DNA of 64,000 nucleotides from Ambrosia x helenae. Its lineage: Eukaryota; Streptophyta; Magnoliopsida; Asterales; Asteraceae. Location of the stretch: assembly GCA_030844895.1 (NCBI GenBank), contig CM061231.1, forward strand, positions 33,241,149 to 33,305,148, read 5' to 3'. Of the stretch, positions 34,525 to 46,765 are shown one piece after another. Each line of letters begins with the position of its first letter. Positions within the stretch are counted from its first letter, which is position 1. The translations under genes and the position numbers were made by a program. The notes under the pieces are model-generated. The model did not search any database, was not told where the DNA came from, and saw nothing but the letters and a program-made list of their open reading frames with translations.

Positions 34525-36335
34525 CTAATTTCTTTGAGGGGGTTTTGTACTCTTTCCTCGTCCCCTTTTACTTGTTGTGGCTTGATGTTGAGTAGATTCT
34601 TCATATGCCGAGTTTTTGCAAGTCTTTTGACGATGTCCATACTCACCACAACGCGAACATTTTTGTCTCATTTTAAGCTCGTCACCTGGTCTAATTCTAT
34701 TCTTTCTTGGTCTTCCAGGTGGACGTTTGATTGCTGGTGGGTATATCTTCTCCTCGTCTATATGCACCCATTCATCCTTTGTAGGCATTGGAGCAACTTC
34801 TAAAGCATAAGCTAATTTTAACTTCTCAATTGTAAAATACGAATCAACGTATTTGTCCCAGTTAGCATCCATCGTGAAAATAATAAAAGCTGCTGCATGC
34901 ACACAAGGAACACCTTTAACCTGCCAAACCCGACAAGAACATTTTCTCTCATCAAGTGACACTTCCCAACGCTTGTCCATGTATTTCACTTCAGCTCGAT
35001 TTTCACCACTTCTACAAATTTCATATCCACCCAAATTCTACACACAACATTAAAATTATTAAAAAAAACTAACCCAAATTTTAATTTGAAATGTATCTAA
35101 AAGAAACATTACACTAACCTTAGAGATTTTGTTCAGGTAACTTTTAGTTTTTGGTACTAAGGTACCCTTCCATTTTTTTAAAAGCCGCCTTTTGTAGTCT
35201 AGGCGGACCATAATCTTCTCTGTAATGGAATCAAGTAGGTCAAGTACTGGTTTGTAACGCACCTCACCTATCCAAGCATTAAATGCCTCTGAAAGATTAT
35301 TAGTAAAATAATCACACTTTGATGCTTCCCCAAACCTACAACGACTCCATATCTTATTGTGATTCTCATTAAGATAAGTAAGTGCATCCTTATTTGCTCC
35401 AGCAATTTCATTTAATAATCTGTCATGCTTAGTTACATTGTAGGTCCTAGCAGCTCGCCATAAATTTCTAGTGAATAAGTCACCACAAAAACGTCTCTTG
35501 AAATTACTAAATAAGTGCCTAATGTACTCTCTATGCTCAACAGTAGGGTAAATTTGTGTAATTTCAATGTCTAGACCTTTCTGCATGTCTGATGATATAA
35601 CTAGCCCATTAGGTGTACCGATTGCTTTCTTAAGTAACTCAAGAAACCATATCCATGAGTTTTTGTTTTCTGATTCAAGTACACCATAAGCTACAGGAAA
35701 AATAGAACTGTTACCGTCAACACCATTGGCAGCGACTAGTACCCCATTGAACTTCCCTTTTAGATGGCATGCATCTAGAGAAATATAGGGACGACAACCA
35801 TCTAAAAATTCTTTTGAGCAAGCTAGCTGTGAAACAAAAAAGCGTAAAAATAATTTCTTGTTATCTTTAGTCTTAAAGTCAACCTCAACAACGCTTCCCA
35901 GGTTTCGCCTTAATAGTTCCTCCTTGAGATCAATTGTCTTTATGAATGAGTCTTCCCAGTCCCCGTACAGATCACTATAAGCTTCTTCTTTACCTCGAAA
36001 GACTTTCATGTACGGTACATCCACATTGTATTTTTTCTTAACCCACTTTTGGAGTTCTGTAGCTGAGACATCTCCATCGGATCGGATTTTAGCTTATCTC
36101 TAACCACACTAGCTACCCATCCTTGTGTTGCCACCTTATTGGCACCTTTGTTGCTTCGAGTACAAGAATGTGGTTCCACCAGTGTCTTAACCTACAAACA
36201 ATATTAGCACAACATACAGTTTATTAACAATATTAAAATAATAAATTACATATAAGTTATATTAATACACTTACCTCAAATGAAATTCCGTCTTCCATAA
36301 CAGAAGCATGTATTCTCCAATTGCATTCTAAGTCA
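34525..36335 (-). pseudogene. MULE 3 transposase, 5'-truncated and frameshifted
   Basis: Mutator-like DDE transposase on the minus strand. Exons: about 36335-36275 (CNWRIHASVMEDGISFEV, the MuDR N-terminal region), 36191-35119 and 35037-34525; GT-AG introns 36274-36192 and 35118-35038. Catalytic regions: YISLDACHLKG, LVISSDMQKGL and NNLSEAFNAWI. A SWIM finger CSCRVWQVKGVPCVH and a zinc knuckle CSRCGEYGHRQKTC follow, with a basic PPGRPRKNR patch between them and a stop at 34525. A 5-bp insertion near 36078-36088 breaks the frame between VVRDKLKSD and GDVSATELQKW. The 5' exon is cut at about 36340, where LINE sequence begins. Apart from these two defects the coding sequence is well kept, so decay is fairly recent. 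Confidence 0.9.
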
Positions 36336-36509
36336 AGACACCTTCCTCCACAATCCTTGTCTTTCCACCTTGAACCTCCACCACCACTTGGCAAGCATCG
36401 CCAAATTTGCATCTTTGAGCGATCCGAACCCCAATCCACCATATTCCACCGGTCCGATAACTCTCTCCCAAGCCATCCAGCTAACTTTAGAGACTTCACC
36501 AATACCTCC

Positions 36510-37869
36510 TGTAACACCCCAACCGATGGCGGAATCATCGAGGTGTCACGTAGTGACGATTGTTCAAAAGCACATGGTACTAAAATGTAAATATTATTGA
36601 ATAATTTAAATTGTCTTACAGATGAAATGGAAAAAAAAATACAAAAGTCTGAACAAAATATGAAATTTGAAATAAATTAATAAAAACAAGCACTAAAATC
36701 CAATGCTATGGAACTAAGATCAAACTTCACCTGAAACATGTACAAAATAAGTTTTGTCAACATATGAAATGTTGGTGAGCATTCCTAGTTTTGATATATA
36801 TAGTAATTTAAAAAGATATACAATTCAAGTGCAAGCTACAGTGCAAATATGTAAACTATGTATCATACAAATGAGCGAAATCAACCCTGTGACTGTATAA
36901 TGTACTGTATGAACGGCGGTGTACTTATCCAATAAATGGATAAAAGCTTAACACTGGCCACGGATTCTCCGATGAAAAAGGGGGAGAATCAATCTAGGCG
37001 GGTTGTCAATCCAAATAGATTTCCAATGTTAGAAACAAATGTATTCTACATGTAATGTCTAAGCATAAAACACGTTGTAAGCAATGCACATAGTACTTGT
37101 ATTTGAAATTGTAATAGTGTACATGTAACACCCCAAAAATGAATAAAAAGCAAAAAGGGGATAGGAATACTCACATTCGCCAAATGACTAGATGACTAAG
37201 CGAGCGTGAAAATGCAAGCAATCCAAAGATTCAACAACGAAACTAGTCCAATTTAGAAGAAAAGAAACCGAATAGGAAAAAATATCAAGCTTCCAATTCG
37301 CCAATTACAAGAGCTTATAATCAAAGCTTCAAATGTAGAAGTAATATACTCTAGAAGAAAGGTATGAGGGAAAGTTTAATCGAATTGAAACAATTGAATT
37401 AGAGGTGCAAAGTGTAATGGGTCATAGGTGGGTTTTTATACTAGTTTTGGATTCAATTATCCATTAAAATTGGTCAACACCATAAAGTAAGGTTTTATGA
37501 TGAATTGACCATTTGACTAGGACTTTGACTAGGACTTTGACTAGGACTTTGACTGTCTCAGCGGACCGCGAGGGCTAAAAAATAATTTTTCTAATTTAAA
37601 CAATTTTAAGTTATAGACTTGTTTCCTTCTGTTTCTAAGTTGTTTTAGGACCGAAAATTAAGGGCTATGAGTATCAAGGTCTGAAACATACGTGCTCGGG
37701 TGTAGATGTGAGTATAAAACGTGCATACTTTTACTTATAAAAATTATAAGTTTTATTAAATTGTGAATTTTGGTCCTATTAAAATACGAGGGTTAAAAAT
37801 GAAAATTTTGAAATAGTTGAGGAACCAATTATGCACATTTATGAAAAGTGAAGGGTGCAGGTTGTCACA
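36510..37869 (-). repeat. LARD 3' LTR
   Basis: On the minus strand it begins TGTGACAACCTGCACCC and ends GGTTGGGGTGTTACA. It contains three GACTAGGACTTT-type units near 37516-37553. Confidence 0.92.
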
Positions 37870-37870
37870 G

Positions 37871-37883
37871 TCTCCCATACTTT
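37871..37883 (-). promoter_or_regulatory. LARD polypurine tract
   Basis: The minus strand reads AAAGTATGGGAGA immediately before the 3' LTR, fitting a plus-strand primer. Confidence 0.65.
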
Positions 37884-40757
37884 AGAAAATTTCGTCCCGA
37901 AATTACTTTCAAGTGAAGGTTTCCATGAAACAAAAGACATTTGTAAAAAGGCAAGTAGATTTTAAGAAATGCACCAGCCATGATTTGACAAAGTTTGAAG
38001 TAGGTATTTAAAGCGAAAATAAGAGTTTGAAAATCCTTAAAGTTTGACCCAAGGTTAGAGAATTAAGAGTTTATAATGAGCAAGGTTTGGGAAAAGTATG
38101 TAACTGGTTAGGGCAGGGCAGGGCAGTGTTATAGTAGCTTCCCTTACTTTAGAGAAGTTTCTGACCAAACTTTATTAAGGACGTGTAACGGGATTTCGAC
38201 TAACAGAGAGTGTAAGAGTATACAAAGTTTGTGTTTTCTGTGTGGATGGTCCAGAGAAAGACTCTAGGAAGTCGAATTGAAGCTCGTGTAAGAACATTCT
38301 TATCGAAAATGCTAGCTATTAGTAAACGATCTAATAAAGAGATAGTAATGGGTAGGTTCTTGGTCAGACTCCTAGTCCGCTCCCGCGGTATCGCTCGTGC
38401 TTATATATAGGGTGTACCGCAGCTAACCCACCACACTACTGATACTTTGGACTCGTACTGATTGTCTACCAATAGCCTAAGTAGAATCACACACCACCCC
38501 CATGTACCTGTAAATCCATGATTGCGTTCCGGACCGTAATCATCGATTTACCTTACACTAGGGTGCTATGCTTTTCCATAACACTAACATAAGTAATACA
38601 AGAAACAATGCATGCAACCATAATGTGTTAAGTAGTAGATATTGCTCAGGTATAAGATGCGGTTAGAGGTTCTTCCCCTTTCAGGTTCACCCTTTAACCG
38701 TAATGAGATTAATGTGTAAGTATAAGACATGATTAGGGGTTCTTCACCTTTCGGGTTCACCCTTAACCGGTAAATTTTTGTTCACATCATTGGGCTCTAA
38801 ACAACCATATTGATAAACTCCGAGGATTACACCGTTCCCCTCGGGTTAGAGGAATACTCTGAACCGAGTCGTACATGGGAATTGGCTTAGATCTCATACG
38901 AGCTATCAACTAGTATGTTCATTGGCCATGATGATGAACAAAATAATGTAAAGTATAACAAGGTTTTGCTCAAAGTAGAAGAAAAAAAATATGCATACCA
39001 AATATGCGTTCATGTAAGTATATAAGTATAGCATAAAATTTCGATTGAAAGAATAACGTAATGTAAATCGAGTAAATCGCACAATTTGCACAAAATGAAA
39101 GTAAACGAGTTAAATTAATGCTCAAAACTAGTGTTGTAAGAATAACTACTAATAACTAGTGCGAGAATAGCTACCAACAAAAGAATAATACAAAAATAAT
39201 AAGATAATGTACGAACGTAACTATAAATAGAATGGTGTAAAAAATAATGAAATTTACTGTAAATGAAAGTGCGTAGAACAGACGTATAGTCTACTGGTAT
39301 GAGGATAACTTTTTGGAAACCGAAGAATGTTTTAAGTTCAAAACAGGTTCACTTGAAAAGATTTCGTAGGTACACATTTTCATGTGTTTACGAGAAGTCG
39401 AGTTTGAAAAGTGTTATAAAGTATATTATTAGTTTCAAATTCCTCCCGAAAACATATTTGGATACGTTATATGAAAACATGCAGATTTACATTTGATTTG
39501 TAAAATATGCAATGCAAGTTTATAAAATGCAAGATGAAACCATTTCATGAAGTGTGTGTAAATCTAATGTGTTTCGAAAGACCAAGATTTAAAATGATGT
39601 GAAGGTTGTGAATGATCCCAGATGCCTTGACGAATTTTGGAAAATAAAATTTTCTGTATTTAAACATTTCTTTAACTTGTGGGTTGAAAAGTCGGAAATT
39701 TTTAATTGTTATGAAATGTTGAGAAAATCGAAGTGTTACCCGTTAAGACTGGGTAAACTTGAAACCTTTTAAATTTTCAAACTTTTACGAAATTTATACA
39801 TTGAAAGATCATTTATTTGCAGGATCGTTAAGGCATCTCTTTGGGCTTATAGCGGGCTATTTGTTTCAAGGCACAAGGTGTATGAAAAGTGTGTTCTAAT
39901 TTGGCGAATAGGCTTTGTGAAAAGACTTATAGAATAAGTTGTCAAATTAATCGTTTTAGATAGTAGTGTACTAGTGCGTATCGTGTAGGTAGGCATTTAT
40001 GTATGAGTTTAGTCTAACTAAGAAGTTCTAACTAATGGTAGTTGGCTATGGCTTAGGAGACTGGGTGCAGCAATATTAGTATTAGGTATATGAGGATATA
40101 CTGTGACTTCGATCAAGTAAGTTTGTAAACATGAAGGTATAAAACAGGTTGAAATAATAAGTTTGGAAAAACCATGTTCATTTTTAACTGTATGATGACG
40201 CAACATTCTTAAAATCAGGATGTGATCAAAGTTAAACACAGAGTTTAAAACTTAATTCGTGGGTAAAAATGTTTTAACGCAAAACGAGTAATACCTTATA
40301 GTGTAAGAATCATGAGCATAAGTGAAATAGTGTAAGCTTTAATGTGATAATATATCGAACAAAAGTTTTAGTAATGATGATAAGGGATTCAAAAGCGAAT
40401 GATCAATGAATGATGGCATATGAAACATCAAGTGATTGAATGGAATCTTCAAATGATAAACAAACATAAATATCAATGATATAAAACATTGGAATTGTTT
40501 CTATAGGAAACTTTAACCAACTCAAGTATTTGAAATTTCCTAGTGACTTGTGGGGCGTACTTTAGCCTATAAGTGAATGCTCATCTCTAGAGTTCCCAGG
40601 TAGGTATACGGGTCCCTCTTCTGATTGGGATTTATACGAAATACCAGGCCTAGACAGAAAACTCAGGATACAGGCGCTCACCCTTCCAGATTGCACGTGC
40701 CCCATCAATAGTGAATTCCAAAACTTTAGCGAGATTAAAAGCGAGATGCAAAAATAG

Positions 40758-41003
40758 ATCCTTGAGATTTGGATTTCACTCCTAACTCAAAGATGTATTT
40801 CAAAATTGAAAACGATTGTGGAATAAAACCAATCACTAAGTTAAGGATATCACTCCCAGCTTAGTGGTTAAGTTCCTTTTTAAAAGAAATACTCTTTGAG
40901 GTGTGGATGTCACTCCTAACTCAAAGATATATTCCTAAGATAATAACATATAGACGAGTGAAACTAATCACCAAGGTATGGATGTCACTCCTAACTTGGT
41001 GAT
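40758..41003 (-). other. Four covarying hairpins in the LARD leader
   Basis: Hairpins at 40758-40794, 40831-40869, 40893-40927 and 40967-41003. In the element's sense (minus) the loops are nearly the same, UUAGGAGUGACAUCC-like with inner GGA/UCC pairing around GUGANA. The stems differ but pair: AUCACCAAG/CUUGGUGAU, CUUUGAG/CUCAAAG, CACUAAG/CUUAGUG and CUUUGAG/CUCAAGG. They lie 213-458 bases after the primer-binding site, in the untranslated leader. Confidence 0.85.
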
Positions 41004-41199
41004 ATCGTTTCGTTTGTGAAATATGAGTATCTTCTTCTCTAAACAAAACACCGAAAGAATAACGAGAAAGAATCATAGCGAAAATATCTTGAAAGAAAAT
41101 AATAGGATAAAGAGAAATAAACACGAGAGGACTCGTGAATGTAAGCTTGGTTATAGACTAGGCTAAAAGGCATTCTAATAACCTAATTCCCTATAACCA

Positions 41200-41216
41200 T
41201 GGCTCTGATACCAATC
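41200..41216 (-). promoter_or_regulatory. LARD primer-binding site
   Basis: The minus strand reads GATTGGTATCAGAGCCA directly after the 5' LTR, complementary to the 3' end of initiator tRNA-Met. Confidence 0.9.
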
Positions 41217-42620
41217 TGTAACACCCCAACCGATGGCGGAATCATCGAGGTGTCACGTAGTGACGATTGTTCAAAAGCACATGGTACTAAAATGTAAATA
41301 TTATTGAATAATTTAAATTGTCTTACAGATGAAATGGAAAAAAAAATACAAAAGTCTGAACAAAACATGAAATTTGAAATAAATTAATAAAAACAAGCAC
41401 TAAAATCCAATGCTATGGAACTAAGATCAAACTGCACCTGAAACATGTACAAAATAAGTTTTGTCAACATATGAAATGTTGGTGAGCATTCTAGTTTTGA
41501 TATATATAGTAATTTAAAAAGATATACAATTCAAGTGCAAGCTACAGTGCAAATATGTAAACTATGTATCATACAAATGAGCGAAATCAACCCTGTGACT
41601 GTATAATGTACTGTATGAACGGCGGTGTACTTATCCAATAAATGGATAAAAGCTTAACACTGGCCACGGATTCTCCGATGAAAAAGGGGGAGAATCAATC
41701 TAGGCGGGTTGTCAATCCAAATAGATTTCCAATGTTTAGGTCGGCTTGTACAATGTTAATGATTTCACTAAGTACAAATGTATTCTACATGTAATGTCTA
41801 AGCATAAAGCACGTTGTAAGCAATGCACATAGTACTTGTATTTGAAATTGTAATAGTGTACATGTAACACCCCAAAAATGAATAAAAGCAAAAAGGGGAT
41901 AGGAATACTCACATTCGCCAAATGACTAGATGACTAAGCGAGCGTGAAAATGCAAGCAATCCAAAGATTCAACAACGAAACTAGTCCAATTTAGAAGAAA
42001 AGAAACCGAATAGGAAAAAATATCAAGCTTCCAATTCGCCAATTACAAGAGCTTATAATCAAAGCTTCAAATGTAGAAGTAATATACTCTAGAAGAAAGG
42101 TATGAGGGAAAGCTTAATCGAATTGAAACAATTGAATTAGAGGTGCAAAGTGTAATGGGTCATAGGTGGGTTTTTATACTAGTTTTGGATTCAATTATCC
42201 ATTAAAATTGGTCAACACCATAAAGTAAGGTTTTATGATGAATTGACCATTTGACTAGGACTTTGACTAGGACTTTGACTAAGACTTTGACTAGGACTTT
42301 GACTGTCTCAGCGGACCGCGAGGGCTAAAAAATAATTTTTCTAATTTAAAACAATTTTAAGTTATAGACTTGTTTCCTTCTGTTTCTAAGTTGTTTTAGG
42401 ACCGAAAATTAAGGGCTTTGAGTATCAAGGTCTGAAACATACGTGCTCGGGTGTAGATGTGAGTATAAAACGTGCATACTTTTACTTATAAAAATTATAA
42501 GTTTTATTAAATTGTGAATTTTGGTCCTATTAAAATACGAGGGTTAAAAATGAAAATTTTGAAATAGTTGAGGAACCAATTATGCACATTTATGAAAAGT
42601 GAAGGGTGCAGGTTGTCACA
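41217..42620 (-). repeat. LARD 5' LTR
   Basis: Same ends as the 3' LTR. It keeps a GGTCGGCTTGTACAATG stretch lost from the other LTR, and one more GACTAAGACTTT unit. Confidence 0.92.
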
Positions 42621-44940
42621 GCTCCCCAGAAAAAACATCTCCTCAGCCCTTCAAGTTGTTTCAACACTTCCGCGGGAGTTTTATACAGCGAGAAATAATA
42701 CGTAGGAATCGAACCTAAGATGGACATAATGAGTGTGACTCTCCCGCCGAACGACAACTTCTTAGCTTTCCAAATGGATAGCCGGTTTTTAAATACTTCT
42801 AAAACTGGTTTCCAATTCCTTATTAAAGTCATATTCGCGCCAACTTGCAATCCCAAGTATTTGAATGGGAAGGACCCAACCCAGCAGTGAAATATTCCAG
42901 CCATTCTTTGCACCTCCAGATCTTAAACGCCAATACCGTACACGCTACACTTGGACAAATTAGCCTTTAAACCTGAAGCCAAGTAAAAACATCTGAGAAT
43001 CCTACACAAATTTCGGGCATTCGACGTCGACCAATCGCCTATGAAGACAACGTCATCGGCATACAAAAAATGAGTCAACACCGAGCCAGAATTTGTGCAT
43101 TGAATCCCATGAAATAAACCTACAGCCGATGCTTTTTTCATTATTCCGGTTAACGCCTCCATTGCAATCACCAACAAGAATAGCGGGTCCCCTGTTGAAG
43201 TCCCCGATAACATTCAAACTCTATCGTAGGGGAACCATTTATTAAAACTGACGCCCGAGCTGAGGATAAAACAACCATAATCCATTGCCGCCACCTTTGA
43301 GGAAAATTCATTTGTTCCATTATGGAATCAAGGAATTTCCAGTTAAGGGAGTCATATGCCTTATGAATATCCACTTTAAAGAACATACCCTCCTTTTTGG
43401 TTCTTTTTATCCACGCCAAAACTTCATTCAAGACCAAAGGACCATCAATGATGTTCCTACCAGCAATGAAAGTGGATTGTTCTTCGGAAATAAGGCAGCT
43501 AATTACAGTCTTTAGCCGGTTCACCAATACTTTAGATATGACTTTGATAATGCAGCCAATAAGACTAATGGGGCGATAATCCGACAGGCCCAACGGGTCT
43601 TTAATCTTGGGAATTAGGGCAATGAAAGATGACGAACAAGCCCGGTTAAGGTGAGGATGAATGAAAAACTCATCAAATAGCTTCACAAAATCCGCTTCAA
43701 GACCACTCCAGCACTGTTTGACAAATTTGAAATTGAACCCATCTGGACCGGAGCACGTTCCCCTTCACATTCCCACACCACATTCTTAATCTCCAATAAC
43801 GTGAACGGAGCGATTAATGCATCAGCCTCTACATCATATATAGACCGGAGATTCGGGCACATGATTGGAGGCCTATTTTGCATTGGCTTGGAAAACAACG
43901 CCGAGAAATAATCATAAAAATGTTGCTTAACAACTATCGGGTTATGCACCCAATCGTCATTCAGCAGCACCCCATTAATTTGATTTGAACTAACATTAGA
44001 GTTGACGATGCTGTGAAAGAAGCTTGAGTTTTCATCTCCATCCAACGCCCACCTTCCCGAGATTTTTGTCGAACATCCATCTGCTTTAACCTGTCAAACT
44101 CCATAATGAATTGCTTGAACTCGGCCCTAGTGTCCAATTCATTCTGAGATAAGGATCTTGACTCCGCCAAGTTATCAAACTCCACCACTTCTTTTTCCTT
44201 TCTAAATAATGTCCATCATTACGTTGTTTTTCCTCCAAAATCCACGCCTTAATCCTATTTTTCAACCATCTTAATTTAGTAGCAAGAGCTAGATCTGCTG
44301 TCCCAGAGAACCGAAACTCCTGGCACTTACCACGCACATATTCCACAAACCCAGGTAACTCGAACCAAGAATTGAAAAAACGGAACGGAATATGACCAAA
44401 GTCACTAGGAATAGTAGTCAACAGCAGAGGTCTATGATCCGAACAATCACGATCAAGGGCCAACACCGAAACTGACGGCCAAGTTTCCACAAAACTAATA
44501 CAAACCAAAATTCGATCCAACTTACTTAACTTATCGCTACGGTCAGACATATGAGGGAATTGCGCTCCGCCCATCTGTAACTCATGTAGTGCTGCAGATA
44601 AAATGAAATCATTGAAAGCCTCCGCATTCGTAGCACAGAACTCAGAATTGATACGCTCCTCGGGACCCCGGACTTCATTAAAATTACCCATAAACACCCA
44701 GACCCCCTGTAATGCATTTCTCAGCTGAATCAACTCCACCCATAGTTCCTTTCGCTCCGCAGCATCATTCGGGGCGTATACATTGACCAGATTTAACCGA
44801 TTACCGCTGTGCACCAAATCGCCACTTACGCACATATAAATCGTATTCTTAACCACATTAACACAATTAAACACCGAAGGAAATTCACGAACCCACTCAA
44901 CTTTCCGTGAATTCCGGACCCCCCCCCCCCCCCCCGAAGA
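42621..44940 (-). pseudogene. LINE ORF2 (endonuclease and reverse transcriptase), broken
   Basis: Endonuclease pieces (44874-44086): NVYAPNDAAER, FMGNFNEVRGPEER, SKLDRILV and DRDCSDHRPLLL, that is the NxYAP, GxFN, LDR and SDH blocks. The N-terminal part with the catalytic Glu (QET block) is missing: sequence jumps from NSRKVEWVREF to PSVFNCVNVVKN next to a C17 run. Reverse transcriptase (43686-42923): SDYRPISLIGCIIKVISKVL, FKVDIHKAYDSLNW, then a frameshift after GLQQG, and FLYADDVVFIGD with the catalytic YADD. A frameshift near 43750 separates the endonuclease linker from the RT. The thumb-like end runs FKYLGLQVGANM to CFFWG, where the LARD is inserted. Not functional. Confidence 0.9.
44919..44935. 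repeat. Poly(C) run, 17 bases
   Basis: An uninterrupted run of 17 C's in the first codons of LINE ORF2, at a point where GGG-rich codons for a RG motif would be. Probable slippage; assembly length may be unreliable. Confidence 0.9.
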
Positions 44941-45067
44941 TTAACTGATAGGAAATTCATTGGGGGACATTTTCCACGCCTTCACCAATAATTAATTCCC
45001 TGGTCTCATCCTCAAACCCTTCTAGTTGAATACCCACAAATTGACCCACATGAATAGTCGCATCCAC

Positions 45068-46765
45068 CTATGTTTTTAACTCCGAATTAGCATCCACAAC
45101 TCTATCAACCTCCCCTTGCACACCGCCAAGTCCATGACCGGCAACAATATCATCATCATTATCCATGCAACGACCATTGGTATGGAGATCCATAACAGGC
45201 AACGGCTCAGACTGTGAGGAGTTGGTAGGAGAATTAATGTTAATTAACATCAGAGGCTTAGGAGAGTTATCACCGAAACAGGGTCTTAAAGGAGGGCCTT
45301 GGGTGGACCCAACAGATGGTGGGCTCCTATCATTTCTACCTCTCTTACCCAATTGGGCATTGTGTAATGGCCCAGATATCATTTCAGGCCCAATCGTTTT
45401 ATCCAGCCCAGCAAACATAACATGTGGGCCATCATCATTATGGCTGCGGAGTCCCACTAGAGTCTGTTCGAGATCATGCAATCCAGTTACCGATGGTTCC
45501 TGTCTGCATGGGGATTGTTGGGCTTCCACTTTCCTATCTTCTTGGTTTCCTTCTGACCGTTCACCGGCCCCGTCCTTTTCTGCCAGATCAGCAACGATTT
45601 TGCCCTCCTCTACCTCCTCTTCCATCGGTAAAACACTAGAATTTTCACGATAGCCAGATACTTCAACTGATTGTATTGCCTGAAATTCTTCAGCCAAGTT
45701 CACCGGCTCTTCAATAACCCATACCCGACAAGGCCGTCTCTTCCATAGTAACGTAATCTCCTCATCAATGCGACCGCCGATTGATGTTAGGACATGACAA
45801 TGGCCAACCGAATTATCCATGTTATTCCAAGTGAAGTCCGAGGGGACTACCACTTTGTCGAATAGCTCACCAACCCGATCATACAACAAGTTATCCCGTA
45901 ACCGGAATGGAATCCCAGTAACCTTCAGTTTCACCAATCGACTAAAAGGAAACAACTCCCCATTCCAGATTTTAACTTCCACAAACAGATCCGACCGTAA
46001 ATTCTTATTTTCCTCCAAACACCTTTGTGCAGTGTCATGGTCTCTAAGAATGATCAACAGATTGAGCCCACCTTCATAAGATATCCCAGCTTCTTCTATT
46101 CCTCCATTTCTGATATAATGAGAAGCACTAATAAGTGCTTTAGGATCCTTAGCCACTCCGATGATAGTTCTACCAATACAATGATTAGGATACATCTCCC
46201 CATCTATATCTACCGATAGGAACTTTTTCCGGGGAACTCGGGATGTGCCTTCTCCACCAATTACTTCCTTAAACGACCGAACCTCCTGCACTGTCGACTC
46301 CGGCACCGGGGCTGAATTCTTTGGAATCCATTCCTTTATGTTTTCCTCGAACGATGGGTACACAATTTTCTGATGATTCTTATCATACTTAGCGAGGGAT
46401 GCTGAGAGTACAGCTTCATAAATCCTGACAGAATTCATATTTCTTAGTACCTCCTCCACATTTTTCACCCCAACATATCTTACAAATCCAAAGCAATTCC
46501 CCCCAGAATCTCTCTTCTTTGCGACATATGCATCAGAAACAACACCATGTGGCTGGAAAGCCATCCACAACATAGAGCTAGTTACACCATCCGGCAAATT
46601 CCCCACGTAAAACGTCAACTCTTTTCCATTTCTGTTATTTCTCTTTTGCTTCCTATACCGGACCTCCATCCACGGGCCATCACCCGTGTCTCTCCAGTTT
46701 CTCATGGTTAATCCCCCAATTTGGGTTTTGAAATTTGAAATTTGAAATTTCCCCCCAAAATTCAA
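45068..46765 (-). CDS. LINE ORF1 protein (RRM, DUF4283-like)
   Basis: An open frame of 565 residues. An RNA-recognition motif (LTFYVGNLPDG at about residue 49, RNP1-like NCFGFVRYV at about 88) is followed by a linker and a DUF4283-like block (about 240-360: LVKLKVTGIPFRLRDNLLYD, RIDEEITLLWKRRPCRVWVIE). The C-terminal third is acidic and proline/serine-rich. No CCHC knuckle was seen. It binds LINE RNA to form the retrotransposition particle. A second in-frame Met at residue 20 (MRNWRDTG) could be the true start, since the first residues come from a GAAATTTGAAATTT repeat. The frame is intact although ORF2 is dead. Close to the relic at 108-1136. Confidence 0.85.
   Translation of the reverse strand: MNFGGKFQISNFKTQIGGLTMRNWRDTGDGPWMEVRYRKQKRNNRNGKELTFYVGNLPDGVTSSMLWMAFQPHGVVSDAYVAKKRDSGGNCFGFVRYVGVKNVEEVLRNMNSVRIYEAVLSASLAKYDKNHQKIVYPSFEENIKEWIPKNSAPVPESTVQEVRSFKEVIGGEGTSRVPRKKFLSVDIDGEMYPNHCIGRTIIGVAKDPKALISASHYIRNGGIEEAGISYEGGLNLLIILRDHDTAQRCLEENKNLRSDLFVEVKIWNGELFPFSRLVKLKVTGIPFRLRDNLLYDRVGELFDKVVVPSDFTWNNMDNSVGHCHVLTSIGGRIDEEITLLWKRRPCRVWVIEEPVNLAEEFQAIQSVEVSGYRENSSVLPMEEEVEEGKIVADLAEKDGAGERSEGNQEDRKVEAQQSPCRQEPSVTGLHDLEQTLVGLRSHNDDGPHVMFAGLDKTIGPEMISGPLHNAQLGKRGRNDRSPPSVGSTQGPPLRPCFGDNSPKPLMLININSPTNSSQSEPLPVMDLHTNGRCMDNDDDIVAGHGLGGVQGEVDRVVDANSELKT

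Larger units (their letters stand above)
36510..42620 (-). mobile_element. LARD: non-autonomous LTR retrotransposon, 6.1 kb
   Basis: LTRs 41217-42620 (5', 1,404 bp) and 36510-37869 (3', 1,360 bp) flank a 3,347-bp interior without gag or pol. The orientation is minus: the primer-binding site abuts 41217 and a polypurine stretch abuts 37869. Flanks CCTCC (36505-36509) and GCTCC (42621-42625) differ by one base. The LTRs differ by a ~33-bp indel near 37030/41740, a 13-14-bp unit in a GACTAGGACTTT repeat, and a few point changes. Movement would need proteins from a related Gypsy element. It sits inside the LINE ORF2. Confidence 0.92.

Noticed and set aside
36257..36538. A 93-residue protein starting MIPPSVGVLQ
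   Set aside because: A chimera: the first ten codons are LTR, the middle is LINE in a wrong frame, and only the end is genuine MULE coding sequence.
45165..45653. 162-codon plus-strand open frame
   Set aside because: Antisense shadow of the LINE ORF1 on the minus strand; no domain of its own.
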